Source: Acanthosepion lycidas (Eukaryota; Mollusca; Cephalopoda; Sepiida; Sepiidae). From it: 64,000 nt of DNA. The notes below the pieces were generated by a model. It was not told where the DNA came from. It did no database searches and worked only from the letters and a program-made list of their open reading frames with translations. Every line of letters begins with the position of its first letter. The first letter of the stretch is position 1. A program made the translations under genes and the position numbers. Shown piece after piece: positions 43,361-54,366 of the stretch. The stretch spans positions 86,163,938-86,227,937 of the forward strand of contig OZ010574.1 in assembly GCA_963932145.1 (NCBI GenBank), in the 5' to 3' direction.

Positions 43361-43477
43361 TACACAAATAAATCAAGGACAAAAAACTAACCAGTCCGCG
43401 ATATTACTGTCACGCTGGCGTTAGTATTATTAGTAGGTTTTGTGCAAGTTGTCTTCTGACAATTCCCGTTCCCACCC

Positions 43478-43870
43478 TATAAGGACACATGGCACAGTGG
43501 ATAAAAGCGTTGGTTAGATCCAGTATCAGGACCCAAAGAGTTGTGAGTTCAATACCTTGTTAAGGCAGTGGAGAACTTGGAGAGGTGAATTAACAGGAGA
43601 TAACTGATAACTGTCATCCATTAAACATGGCACATGGAACTAGAACAGTCTACCCCAGCGAGCGAAATAAACGGTCCAGTTCGACATTCCAACTACCTAA
43701 AGAAGGCCGGAGCATACAACGGCTAAAACGTTCTGATAAATATGGCAACAGAGATGAGGACAATAGTCCGAATAATGTAAATAGTGTGAGTAATTGTGAA
43801 CTCAATCTCTGGGCTGCGTAGTACAGATTTAAACGCGTTGAGCAATAAGTGACTCGTATCAAATAAAGAA
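43478..43870 (+). mobile_element. tRNA-derived SINE or retroelement tail
   Basis: A-box TGGCACAGTGG and a B-box-like GAGTTCAATACC lie about 50 bp apart at 43488-43556, resembling tRNA. The downstream body (43620-43870) contains CATACAACGGCTAAAACGTT. I cannot place the body in a family. Confidence 0.5.
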
Positions 43871-43905
43871 CAAGACGTGATATTCCGAGACATGGACTAT
43901 CGAAC

Positions 43906-44162
43906 GAGAACTATCTAAGCCGGTAGATTATTAAGAATTCAGTCCAACATTCTAGGAACTTTACTTGGATCGCCAAACATCCTATCCATCGAGGATCGCG
44001 TAACGCACAACTTTATTATGTCCTTCACGCATAAAAAACCTATTTTAACTGACGCATCTTCTCTGGTTTGCTACGCAGTTTTTATCGAGCTTGAAACAAT
44101 CCCCTAAGGTAAAGACGGCTCCATTTGTCAAGCTGAATGTTCTTGGAAAGACCCTTCCTGAC
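43906..44162. repeat. Block B, unit X, proximal part
   Basis: Near-identical to 57086-57338. It is interrupted at CTGAC by LTR-1 and resumes at 53276. Confidence 0.88.
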
Positions 44163-44822
44163 TGTTATTCATCATGACGGTCGTCTTCGAGTATAGAATC
44201 CAGAGGTTAGCAATGAATATTTCGGAGACAGTAGGAAAGCGTAGTTCAGGTTAGCAGTGGATATCGCAGTAAAGTAGCAGAGCGTAGTACTTCCTTCTGT
44301 TCTTCTTCGCCTGACAAGTTGGCATTGGTCATTCGGGTAGGGTAAACAAAAATGGCCGCCTTTATACACGACGGATTGAATGCTCTATGTCTTCTGATTG
44401 GTTAACCCTCTATTGGTGGACTATAAAGTGAGTCAAGGCATTTGGACTAACTCACTAGTTACATAGTATACCCCCCACCAGGTCTCTTATTGGATTCTTG
44501 GGTGGGTTGGACAAGCTGTGGTGAACAACGAACCGTTAAGTTTTGCAAGTCTTTTTTAAAGCTTTTGATTTTTGTTTCAAAGCCTTTGTTTTTGATTTTT
44601 CTGTTTAGTTGTATCTGTGCATTCTTTTTCTTTTGTTATTTGCTTTCTTGCCTTCTTTGCCTCCCTCATTGTTTTTGTTTGCCTTATTTATTGTTTGCTC
44701 TTTTATTTGAATTTATCTTTGGTTGTCCACCGTTTTTCTTTCTGTTTTGATTTTGGTTTTAGTTCAAATTATTTAAAACGTAAAAAACATTCGTTCTGTC
44801 GTGGTGGTCGTCGCAGGCCACC

Positions 44823-46621
44823 ATGAATGAGAACGAAAATGCCGATGTCTTTGGAAAATTCGACCTGGTCGGAGAATAGGCCAAGGAAAACAAAAGACGC
44901 TGAGTATTACGCGGTTCAAAGAAAGACATTTGAAGGGTCATTTAAGGAAAATGAATTCCTTACGATCCCTGAGGCGCTGGAAGCTGTGAAAGGCAGAATT
45001 TTCCCTGCTGACGTCCGACGTCAAAAGTCGGAAATTAACCGGAGTCAGCAGGGAGACAATGAAAGAGGTCCTAAAGACCTTGAAAATTTACCCGAAGGTA
45101 CTGGCAAGGAGAACGAACGCATTATGGGACCTTCTCCTACCAACCGAACAGGATGCAAAGCAGTTGGCAGGCAGCGTGCTGACAACCAAAAACCTGAAGC
45201 TGCAAACGGAATAAAATAACAGTCGACGGCGTGACCGTGGACATTTCAGAAGACAGAATGGGTGTCTTCTTCGCCCAATATGGTAAAGTGGAGGAGGTAA
45301 AAGCGATAGTGGGCAAGTCCGGCATTGCCACGGGTGCCGTGGAACTACAGGTGACACTAAATCAGGAGGATTTTAGGAGAGTTCCCAATACTCTGGTTTA
45401 CAGGGAAAAGAAGGTGTGGGTCGTGGTGGAGGGCAGGCGACCGAATTGTTGGTTTTGTGGTGTCCTAGGACACATGGCAAAAGATTGCCCGGCGAAACGG
45501 CCTCAGCTTGTAATCCGCCCCACGCCAGAAGCAGCAGTAGTTCCAGCGAGCGAGAAAAAGACGGAAGCAGACAAAGGCGTTGATGGCGCCTGGAAGGAGG
45601 TGGAAAGTGGTAGGAGGGTGAAGAATGTACCAGCTCCCCCCCAAAAGGAGAAGCCTCAACCACCGCCAAAGCAGCAGGCGGAAAAGAAAGAGAGGAAAGA
45701 AGAGATGAAAAAGGGGGAAAAACTGGAAAGCCTGAAAAGGAAGTGGCAGAAACAACAACAACAATCACAACAACCACAGCAGCAGGAGCAGGAGCAGCAG
45801 CAGGAGCAGCCACATACTGAGGAAGGAATGGAGGTTGACAAAATGCCTCCGCCTAGATCAGCCTCTCTAAAGAGAAGCAGAGATAAGGAGGAGGATGAAG
45901 AGACAGAAGTAAATAGACACTCTGGGCGTAGTAGGGCGGAGGAGGGCATGAGAAAAACCAGGGCCACCTCCGTCCCTGCTGAACCGAAGGAAACGATGGA
46001 GGTTCCCAAAACAAGGAGTCTCCCTTCTCCCCCTTCACGTGCTCCGTCCCCCTCTCCCTCAAACACTTCCCGGGGTTCATCCCTGCAGCGGTCAACTGAT
46101 CCCCCTCCCCACGACTCCAAAACCACCAGGAAGAAAAAGGAGAAACTCTTCGCGGGGCCGGAAGAAATTTGTAGGGTGGAGGGAGAAGAGTATAAGAAGA
46201 GCCAGTCCGGCAGAAAGAGGGTCCAACTAGGACTCTTGTATAAAAAAGCAAGTGTGTGTGGGGGGGATCGGTGGAAGATCCCCGCAACTTTCCAGGTGCC
46301 CCGGGTGTTATTACCTATATAAGGGAAACCGGGTGCCCTTTAAAGGTATGGAACCATTTGACAGAGGCGAAAGAAGCCTTCGCCAACATGAGAATTGCGG
46401 AGATAGATTCTCCATATTTGAAGAAAATGCGCCAGTATTGTGCTGGGAGGGTCCCTGTAATTCTCCACCCCTCACTATATAGGTGCTTAAAATTAACGTA
46501 TCCCACGGACGTCGGCGGGATTCTCCTAGATGGACATATGACGTCAGAGCTTGGTGTAAGGAGCCTAGGACATTCTGTCGAGGTCCTAACTGACTCAGAT
46601 TTCCTCCCCGTATGTGAGTAG
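44823..46621 (+). pseudogene. LINE copy 1 ORF1 (RNA-binding protein; frameshifted)
   Basis: The likely start is the ATG at 44823 (GCCACCATGA context). Slips move the frame into 44827-45219, then 45231-46322. The middle contains an RRM-like block ('GVFFAQYGKVEEVKAI' to 'NQEDFRRVPNTLVYREKK') followed by a CCHC knuckle, CWFCGVLGHMAKDC, at 45447-45488. Next is a long basic Gln/Pro/Ser-rich tail to about 46215. After a slip in the G-run near 46258-46265, the frame 46256-46621 ('GVITYIRETGCPLKVWNHLT') probably continues the protein as a C-terminal domain that I do not recognise. ORF1 proteins bind the element's RNA. Confidence 0.8.
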
Positions 46622-46657
46622 GTTAATTCTGTTTTTTATATTTACAGGACTTAGAAG

Positions 46658-49600
46658 ATGGAAATTAAGATAGCGACGTTCAATGCAAGGGGCTAGAGGG
46701 ATCGGGGTAAGGCTTCCCGTCTGCTCCGGGACCTCTTGTCCTTTGGTTTGGATGTTGCCGCGATCGAAGAGACCCACTTTGTTTGCAGTTCCGATGCGTG
46801 TGTGCTGGAGGATGACTTTGTCGTTTATTCAGCATATGGGGGCCGATCTGCCAGAGGAGTTTCTTTGCTTGTCAGACGTACTCTCGATGCGAAGGTGGAC
46901 CTTGTGTATATCGATGCCGAGGACCGGTTGATCGTGGCCGATATTGCCGTGAAAAGTGGTTCGTTCTGAGTCGTTGCGGTATATGCGCCCAATGACCGGG
47001 AGGAGGGGGTCTCGTTTTTTCGGCGCTTGGGGCCGTTCCTAGTCGATTCGACGCGCCTAGTTCTAATGGGGGACTGGAATGCCATCCTGGACCTCAAGTT
47101 AGACAGGGGGCGGGGTGCTAGTGGGAGAAGGGGCGATCATAGCCTGGTTGATCTGATCGACGATTATGGTCTCGTCGATAGATACGGGGTCGATCATCCC
47201 AGGGGAAAATGTGGACGTGGGCTCTTAATTGGCCTTTTGACAAGGTAGTTAGCTACCTTGACAGAATGTTAGTTAGAACAGCCGACATAGATCTACTAGA
47301 TTGCCTACGTTCCACTGGGTAGGCTATTCGGACCACAAACTCGTTTGTGCCCGGGTAGCGTTAAGAAATAGGCCTAGAATGGCTGGATACTGGAAGTTCA
47401 ATCTGTCTTTACTGGACAGGCGGGACTTCCAGGAACAGCTAACTAGACTAGCGCAACGGGAGCTAGTGGGGCGGTTATCGGGAATAAGTGGTGGGAGCAA
47501 CTTAAGTGTAGGATTAGGTCTTTCACCACTGATTTCAGCAAACGGCTCGCTCTAGATAGAGCTGAAAAGGTGAAGACGCTTAAGGCTAGTTTTTCCCGGG
47601 CGGTGGCTGGGGGGGGATCCCCTAGAGATAGCCTTAGCTAGGGAGGCCCTGAATCGTTCGAATATCAAGCGTTACATGGGCCAGGTAATTAGACATAAGT
47701 TAAGCAAAATGTCTTCCGAAGCTGTGAATTTGGGCGCAGATCTGCGCAGGGAAGAGGTCCGTCGAGGTGGCGATTGCTACATTCGTGAAGTCAAATCCCC
47801 GGAGGTGCGTACTCTTCGGGCCACTGACGACATGTGCGAGGCGTTTCGGCGCCATTTCGAGAACCGGTTTACCGAGGAGTCTGGTCTCCGTGAGGAGGAG
47901 TTTCGCAGCTATTTGTCTAACTTTCCTCGGCTTTCGCCGACTGAAGCGGCTAGCTGCGAGGGAGAGATCACGGAGGGCGAAGTCTACGCGGCGTTGAAGA
48001 AGGTCGGCAGAGGCAAGCCGACCGGTCTGGATGGTTTGCCCTATGAAGTGTACTTGAGGCTGTCGCACATCTTTGTTCCGATTTTGACTGCAGTGTTCAA
48101 CAACTGGTTTCGGTCGGGGTCCATCCCCAACCGGATCACCAGGGGTGTGATCACTCTGTTGAAAAAGGGCAAAGATGGTGGGGGAACCTAGATGATTACA
48201 GGCTCATAACTCTACTAAACACAGAGTTAAAGATTTTGGCCAATATCCTGCAGGAGCGTTTGCAGTCAGTTGCTGAGTCTCTGTTGGGTCCTGTGGAGAC
48301 TTGTTCTGTGAGGGGCCGAACAATTCAGAGAAACCTGCATCTGATCCGCACGATCATAGAGGGTGTAAAAGACGACCATCAATTTGGATCAGTCCAAGGC
48401 ATTTGATAGGGTCGACCATCGCTACCTTGCTACTGTCCTGCAGGCCGCTGGATTCGCACCAAACTTCTGCCGCTGGATTAGCCTCCTGTATCGCTCCGCC
48501 AGTGCTGTGGTACAGGTGAACGGAAGGTTGTCGGATGCGTTTGTGCTGTCTAGGTCGGTTCGTCAGGGTTGTCTGCTGTCGCCTCTCCTTTATGCTTTGG
48601 CGTTGAAGGACGAGACCGGCAGTCCGGCCCTACGTGGAATTGCCGTTCCTGGCGGGTCTCGATCCAGGATTTCCGCGTACGCCGATGACGTATCTGCTTT
48701 CGTGTCGTCCTGCAGCGACATTGAGGCGGTACAGAAGGCGCTTGATCGGTACGAGAAGGTGACAGGGACCAAGATAAACCGCGACAAGTCGTCCGGCTTG
48801 CGGTTAGGTGCCTGGAAGGAGGTCGCTCTACCGGGCCGCATCGGTTGGACGGACGGTCCTGTCCGTATTCTTGGTGTGTGGTTTGGGCCCGACCCCCAGC
48901 GGGAGAAGAATTGGTCTGAAGTGCGAGCAAAGGTCGATTCTGCCGGTCAGACTTGGAATCGACGGAGGTTGTCCGTGAAGGGCAGGGCGGAGGTGTGTGC
49001 TACATACATTTTCCCCCTGATTCTTTATCGATTGTCCGTACTTCCTCTCTGTAAGACCCGCAGGAAGGCGCTCGAGCGATCGCTATCCTCCATTTTATGG
49101 AGGGGACGTGTGAATCAGGTCGACAGACGAGTCTGCAGTAAACTTCCGTGTCATGGGTGGCTGGGAATGCCACACCTGATGAGTCACATCCGTGCCTCTA
49201 GGTTGGCTTTCCTACGCCGCGCATTGACTGGAGGAGATCCGATTCTGGAGGGGATTGTTAGGGACGCCTTCCCTGGCCTTACCATCAGTCCCTACCATCT
49301 CGAGGGTTGAGCGCCGTCGTAAACCCCGGGATCAATCGGTTTTCCTTCGCGAGTGTCGGTTGGCCTTGAAGGCCATTCCCCGGTCCAGTGACATTTCACA
49401 GCCTAGGAAGGTCTTCTATCGTGGATTAGTGGAGGGGCCCGCGAAGGATCCCCTACGAGATACGCTCGACTTGTCGGAGGAGGAGTATCGTTCCTACTGG
49501 TCTTGGGCGCCAGCGCGGGTTACCTCAGTAACCCTGAGTTTTCGCTTACCTGGCGATTGGCTCGGAATCGGCTGCCTCCCAACGACAAGGCTTTCATATG

Positions 49601-50048
49601 GGGTTTGGCGGATTTGCCAGACTGTGAACGGTGTGGCCTTGGCTTAGAAGAAACGGCTTCGCACGCCTTCTACCATTGCCCCCAGGTCCGCCTCTTATGG
49701 GACCATGTAGGCGAACTGACGGCTCGTCTCGCTCCCGAAAAGCTTGTGTCCATTGATCGCGCATACGTATGTGACAATGCGTCGCCCCCGTGCTCTGGGG
49801 TGAAACGGATGGTGTTTCTGACGCTGATGGCCACGGCTCGAATGGTGATTTGGACGACGCGAAAGGAGGAAGCCTTGCGGGGCAATCGTCTTTCTCATCA
49901 GGATCTAATCCGATTCTTTGAGCATCAGCTCAAGATGAAGATTAGAACTGATAGAAAAAGATTGCATTCGACAGACTTTAGCGAAAGGTGGGTAAAAGAG
50001 GAGAGCTTGGTTCGTGTGAACGGGCCTAACCTTGATTTTCTCTTCTAG
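46658..50048 (+). pseudogene. LINE copy 1 ORF2 (endonuclease-reverse transcriptase; broken)
   Basis: Starts at ATG 46658 ('MEIKIATFNARG', then an in-frame TAG). Endonuclease blocks follow: 'AIEETHF', 'AVYAPND', 'LVLMGDWNAILD' and 'GYSDHKLV' (about 47322-47345). Reverse transcriptase blocks: 'GKPTGLDGLPYEVY' (about 48013-48054), 'LDQSKAFDRVDHRYL' and 'SVRQGCLLSPLLYALAL', with YADD at 48678-48689. The C-terminus has a CCHC-type motif, 'CERCG...HAFYHC', at 49623-49679. At least six frameshifts or stops interrupt it. Its role would be target nicking and target-primed cDNA synthesis. Confidence 0.88.
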
Positions 50049-50694
50049 GTTAACCTTGGTTAGGTTAGACAAGCTTCAGTGTACCTAGTTAATGTAAGTG
50101 ATGTTCCTGGCCTGTATCCCGGCTGCTCTTTGGTTATGATCCAAGTCGAGATGCCCAACCTCCCCAGTTTGTTTTGGCACGCCCCCCTTTTTTTCATCTC
50201 GACTGGGTCAGCTTTACATTTTCCCATTCCCGTATAATATTTTATCCTTTTCCCACTTCCTTAGCGAGAGAGCGCCTCTTGATTTTGTCCAACGGGCAGA
50301 GTACAGCGGCTTCACTGTTTTGAGGGTTGGACGGGCCCTACTAACATTATGTTTAGTTTGTATTTTTGTGTTGACTTTTAGTTTGTTATTGGGTTCATTT
50401 CCCCTCACCTCTCATCTTATCATTATTAGAAATTTATGTATATTGTTTATTCATCATCAAATTTTTATGGTGTAGGGCGCGTTTTATAGGTCTCCCTAGA
50501 GTGGATGTGGTATTATGGTGCATGGAGGATTGATTGGTGATGTACGAGTTCTTGTGGTGAATGGGTAAATTGTAATGTATGAATGAGTCGTGAATCTGAT
50601 TAGCTAGGTATAGGATAGTTAGTTTGGACCAGCCTCTACCCCTCCCCTTTTCGGCCTTGTGCCACAATTTGTACTTCTGGTATGAATAAATATC
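50049..50694 (+). other. 3' UTR of LINE copy 1
   Basis: It begins GTTAACCTTGGTTAGGTTAG and ends AATAAATATC at the target repeat. It is strongly similar to 52614-53241 of copy 2, by eye more similar than the two ORF1 proteins are. No poly-A tail longer than AATAAATA is present. Confidence 0.8.
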
Positions 50695-50711
50695 CTAGTT
50701 ACATAGTATAC
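50695..50711. other. Target-site repeat between the two LINEs
   Basis: CTAGTTACATAGTATAC also occurs at 44454-44471 (18 bp with a leading A) and 53242-53259. It is the LTR-1 target sequence reproduced at each insertion boundary. Confidence 0.93.
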
Positions 50712-53241
50712 ACACCCCCAGGTCTTTTTGATTTATTGGACGAGATTGTGTATTAAAACGAACTGCTTGAAATCACGTGTGAATTGATAAGTTGTTTCTT
50801 TATTTGATTTTGATTTGTTTTGCTAAAAACCTTGTTTGCATTTTTTTCAGTTTGACTTTTTACCTCATTTGTTAAGATATATTTGTGCATTTTGTTCTTT
50901 TCTTGTTTTTGTTGATTTCCTTTCTTGTTTTTTCCCCTCCTCATCGTTTTTGTTTACATCTTCTTTTCGTATTTATTATTTGAACTGTTTATTGTCTTTG
51001 GTTGTCCCCGTTTTTCCTTCTGTTTTATTTAAACAAATATTTTAAAAGAAAAAGAAAAGGGAAAAACGGTCTATTTGTTTTCGGCCAATATGGCCGAGGA
51101 CATAAATATTCCTTCGCCGGTGTCACCGGTGAAAAGTGCATGGGCAAACAATAGGCCGCCTAAAAAAATGCCGCCTATTTTCAAAACAAAAGAGAGAACT
51201 TTGAGCAGTCTTTCAATGGGAACGAATTTCTAACGATCCCGGAAGCTTTTCATGCAGTTTCGGCAAGAACAATATCCCTGCTGACTTCCGATATTAAAAC
51301 TCGGAAGCTAGTTGGGGTCAGCAGGGAGACGATGGAAGTCGCCCTAAAGGCGTTAAATATCTCCCCAAAAGTGTTAGCAAGGAGGACTAATGCTCTTTGG
51401 GACATCCTATTGCCAACAGAACAGCAGGTCAAGGAATTAGCAGGTAGCATCCTAAATACTAAGGAGTTACGGCTGCAAACTGAGTATATGGGTTCCCGGA
51501 AAACCAAAGTGACTATCCATGGGGTGCCCACAGATATTTGCTAGGACAGGATGGGGGCTTTCTACTCCATATACGGGGAAGTCGAGGAAGTGAACATCAT
51601 TAAAAGCAAGAATGGAATTGCCACGGGAGATATGGAGGTGTTCATTACGCTAAACCAGAAAAACTTTGGCAAGATTCCAAACACACTGCTCTGTCGTGAG
51701 AGGCGAATGTTAGTAGTAGTGGAGGGAAGGAAACCATGTTGCTGGGCATGTGAAAAGCCGGGACACATGGCGAAACTGTGCCCCGAGAAGCGTAGACAAC
51801 CTCAACCTCAACCTCAGCCAGCAACAGTAAAGCCACCACCAACAATAGCAGTGGTAGTGGAGGAGACTTCTGAGTGGAAAGAAGTGAAAAGAAGCCGGAA
51901 GACGATAAGGGGGCCGTCCCTTACCAAACAAGGAGAGCAGAAGAAGCAGCAGCAAGAGAAGGACAAGAGCAAACAGACGCACAAGGTGGTACAGTCTCAA
52001 AAAGAAGTACACTCTCAAAAAGATATGAAGCCTCAAAAAGACGTACAGCCTCAAAAAATGGTACAACCTCAAAAAGAGGTGCAGATGCAAAAAGAAGTGC
52101 AGCCTCAAAAAGAGGTACAGCCTCAAAAAGTGGTACAGCCTGAAAAGAAGTCGCCCCAGAAGCAGCAGCCACAGCAACAACAACCTCAGCAACAACAAAA
52201 ACAGAAAGAGAAGCAGCATCAACACACTCACATGGAGGTGGAACAAATGCCTCCACCTCGGGCAGCATCCCTTAAGAGAGCGCGGGAGGAAAGGCATTCT
52301 GGCAGGGGTAGGGAGGAGAGAGTCATGGAAAAAAGCAGGTCGCTCTCCTTCTCTGCTTCGTCCAGAGTAGCCGAAGAACCAACAAGGATTAGATGGGTCC
52401 CTGCTTCGCCTATCCGTATTTCCTCCCCTTCCCCCTCTACTTCTCATTTCAGCTTAGAGTCCCCCCCACATTCATCTACTTCTTCCCCTCCTCACCCAGC
52501 CAGGGAAAAGAAAAAGAAAAAGAAAAAGAAAATGTTTGCAGGCCCTGAAGGAATCTGTAAGGTTGACAGGGGAGAGCACAAAAAGGGCCTTTCCAAACAG
52601 AGGAACCCTCCCCTTGGTTAGGTTAGACAAGCTTCAGTGTACCTAGTTAATGTGAGTAAATGTTGTTCCTGGCCTGTATCTCGGCTGCACTTTGGTTATG
52701 ATTCAAGTCGAGATTCCCAATCTACCCAGTTTGTTTTGGCCTCCTTTTATCTCGACTGGGTCAGCTTTATATTTTCCCATTCCCGTTTAATATTTTATCC
52801 TTTTCCCACTCCCTTAGTGAGAGCGCCTATTGATTCTGTCCCCTGGACAGAATACAGTGGCCTCTCTATTTTGAGGGTTGGACGGTCTCTACTAATATCA
52901 GTTATGTTTAATTATGTTTACATTTTTAGTTGATTATTGGGTTCATCTCCCTCCCCTCTCATTTTATCATTATTAGAATTTTATGTATATTGTCTATCTT
53001 CATCAGATTTTTATGGCGTGGGGCGCATTTTTGTAGGTTCCCCTGGAGAGGATGTGGTATTATGGTGGATGGAGGATTGAACGGTGATGGATGGGTTCAT
53101 GTGGTGAATGAGTAAATTGTAATGTATGAATGGGTCGTGAATCAGATTAGCTAGGTATAAGATAGTTAGGGTTGACCAGTCTCTACCCATCTCCTTTTCG
53201 GCCTTGTGTCACAATTCTGTACATAGTACCGAATAAATAAA
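50712..53241 (+). mobile_element. LINE copy 2: ORF1-only, HAL1-like derivative
   Basis: It starts right after the target repeat at 50695-50711. It has a related 5' UTR, an almost intact ORF1 and the same type of 3' UTR, but lacks the ORF1 C-terminus and the whole ORF2. Relative to copy 1, about 3.8 kb is missing between copy 1 positions 46210 and 50050. It ends AATAAATAA at the target repeat copy 53242-53259. ORF1-only L1 derivatives (HAL1, half-LINE) are known in mammals, and this has the same layout. Confidence 0.85.
51090..52621 (+). pseudogene. LINE copy 2 ORF1 (one frameshift, one stop)
   Basis: Starts at ATG 51090 ('MAEDINIPSPVSPVKSAWAN'). A one-base slip near 51195-51210 puts it in the frame open from 51332. 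A single TAG at 51542-51544 (Glu in copy 1) interrupts it, and the frame then continues without a break to 52621. The order is RRM-like block, CCHC knuckle CWACEKPGHMAKLC (51740-51781), then a Gln/Lys/Pro-rich tail. The tail includes eight 18-bp repeats (PQKEVQ type, about 51993-52142) and a basic/serine-rich end. The RRM-to-knuckle segment is only about 60% identical to copy 1, so it is a different subfamily. Confidence 0.85.
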
Positions 53242-53275
53242 ACTAGTTACATAGTATACACAAAAAACTGTAACA

Positions 53276-54366
53276 CTGACCAGGACCACAGTCTCGGGTT
53301 CACGGTTTCTATCTGTCTGGGTCATCATCCCTTTCTCTTAGCGCCCAATTGCTTAGCTTACCCGCTCCCAGTCTTCAAGGCCGGATATGCAGGCGGTTAC
53401 CTTGTCAGGTAATGCAGATAATCTGGCTTTAACACTCCTCTGGATTAAAGATTGTCAGGGTCTCCCCCGTCATAGATTCGCAACCAATCTCCATAGTTTC
53501 TTTCCATTTATTTTGCGTGCAATTTTTATTTTCTTTTAAAATCACCATTCTTCATGATTCCTTCACATAAAGTCACTCTCAAAAGACATTAGGGGTCCCG
53601 AATTATGTAATATTTCGAATATGTCACAGTACGCGTGCTAGAAAAAACATATGAACAAGTTACGTTTTAATCAGAGTTTAATTAGTAGATATTGTTACGT
53701 TAGCCCAATATTTGTACACCCACCTCAGATTTTATAAGTATATAAGTACATTCTGTATGTGCGACGAGATATAGGAATATTAATAACTTCTTTATTTCTT
53801 GAAAAAGCAGATTGTGGAATATATTAGTTTTGTTTTGTTTTGTTTTTTTTTCATCACCAGTTTTATCAGGGCCAGTTCATAGAAGAGAACCTCTCATTTC
53901 CTGTCTGGTCCTTGATCGGAGGCCAGACGAACGCTGTTTGACAAAAAGTTCAAATGACCCCAAAATTATTCCATGAATGACGTCTACGCATTTTCCGTAG
54001 GCTGGCACGTGACGTTTTTTTTTTTTTTTGTTTTTTTTCGCGCGTTTCGAGGTAAAAATTTTTCACTTAGCAGCTTCCCCGCCCCCGGCCTAAGTAGATG
54101 TCACCAAAACCAAATTTCGCTGTTTGCTGCCCGAAGAAGTAGATGTCACCAAAACCAAATTTCGCTGTATGTTTCCCGAAGAAGTAGATGTCATCAGAAC
54201 CAAATTTCGCTGTTTACTGCCCGAAGAAGTAGATGTCCTTAAAACAAAATTTCGCTGTTTGCTGCCCGAAGAAGTAGATGTCACCAAAACCAAATTTCGC
54301 TGTTTGCTGCCCGAAGAAGTAGATGTAACGAAAACCAGATTTCGCTGTTTGCTGCCAGAAGAAAAA
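53276..54366. repeat. Block B, unit X, distal part, with truncated LTR-2
   Basis: It continues block B after the nested insertion and is near-identical to 57339-58400. From 53693 it is LTR-2 (TGTTACGTTAGCCC), cut off inside its 45-bp repeat array at about 54365, where block A of unit Y begins. Confidence 0.88.
54091..54365. repeat. 45-bp tandem repeat (6 units) in truncated LTR-2
   Basis: GTAGATG anchors recur at 54094, 54139, 54184, 54229, 54274 and 54319, an exact 45-bp period. The plus strand stays open as a repeated 15-residue Glu/Val/Asp/Lys/Cys motif because 45 is divisible by three. I do not call it a gene. Confidence 0.93.

Larger units (their letters stand above)
44472..50694 (+). 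mobile_element. LINE copy 1: full-length, Tx1-like by inference
   Basis: A 6.2-kb non-LTR retrotransposon. It has a 5' UTR of about 350 bp, ORF1 with RRM-like and CCHC parts, ORF2 with apurinic-type endonuclease, reverse transcriptase and a C-terminal Cys-rich motif, and a 3' UTR of about 650 bp ending near AATAAATAT. It is bounded by ACTAGTTACATAGTATAC (44454-44471) and CTAGTTACATAGTATAC (50695-50711). The two-ORF layout, endonuclease type and site specificity suggest the Tx1/L1 side of LINEs. A phylogeny would be needed to fix the clade. Both ORFs are broken. Confidence 0.88.
44163..53275 (+). mobile_element. Solo LTR-1 (325 bp) split by a tandem LINE insertion
   Basis: The LTR starts TGTTATTCATCATGACGG at 44163 and is 309 bp long to 44471. 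Its last 16 bp (ACAAAAAACTGTAACA) are at 53260-53275, for a total of 325 bp. The target duplication CTGAC lies at 44158-44162 and 53276-53280. The uninterrupted site in unit Y (57333-57345, CTTCCTCACCAGGATC) confirms the insertion point. Confidence 0.93.

Noticed and set aside
51710..52447. 245-codon minus-strand frame opposite ORF1 of LINE copy 2
   Set aside because: It is a shadow of the Gln/Lys-rich coding repeat and shows Leu/Arg strings. The plus strand has the recognised RRM-like and CCHC parts.
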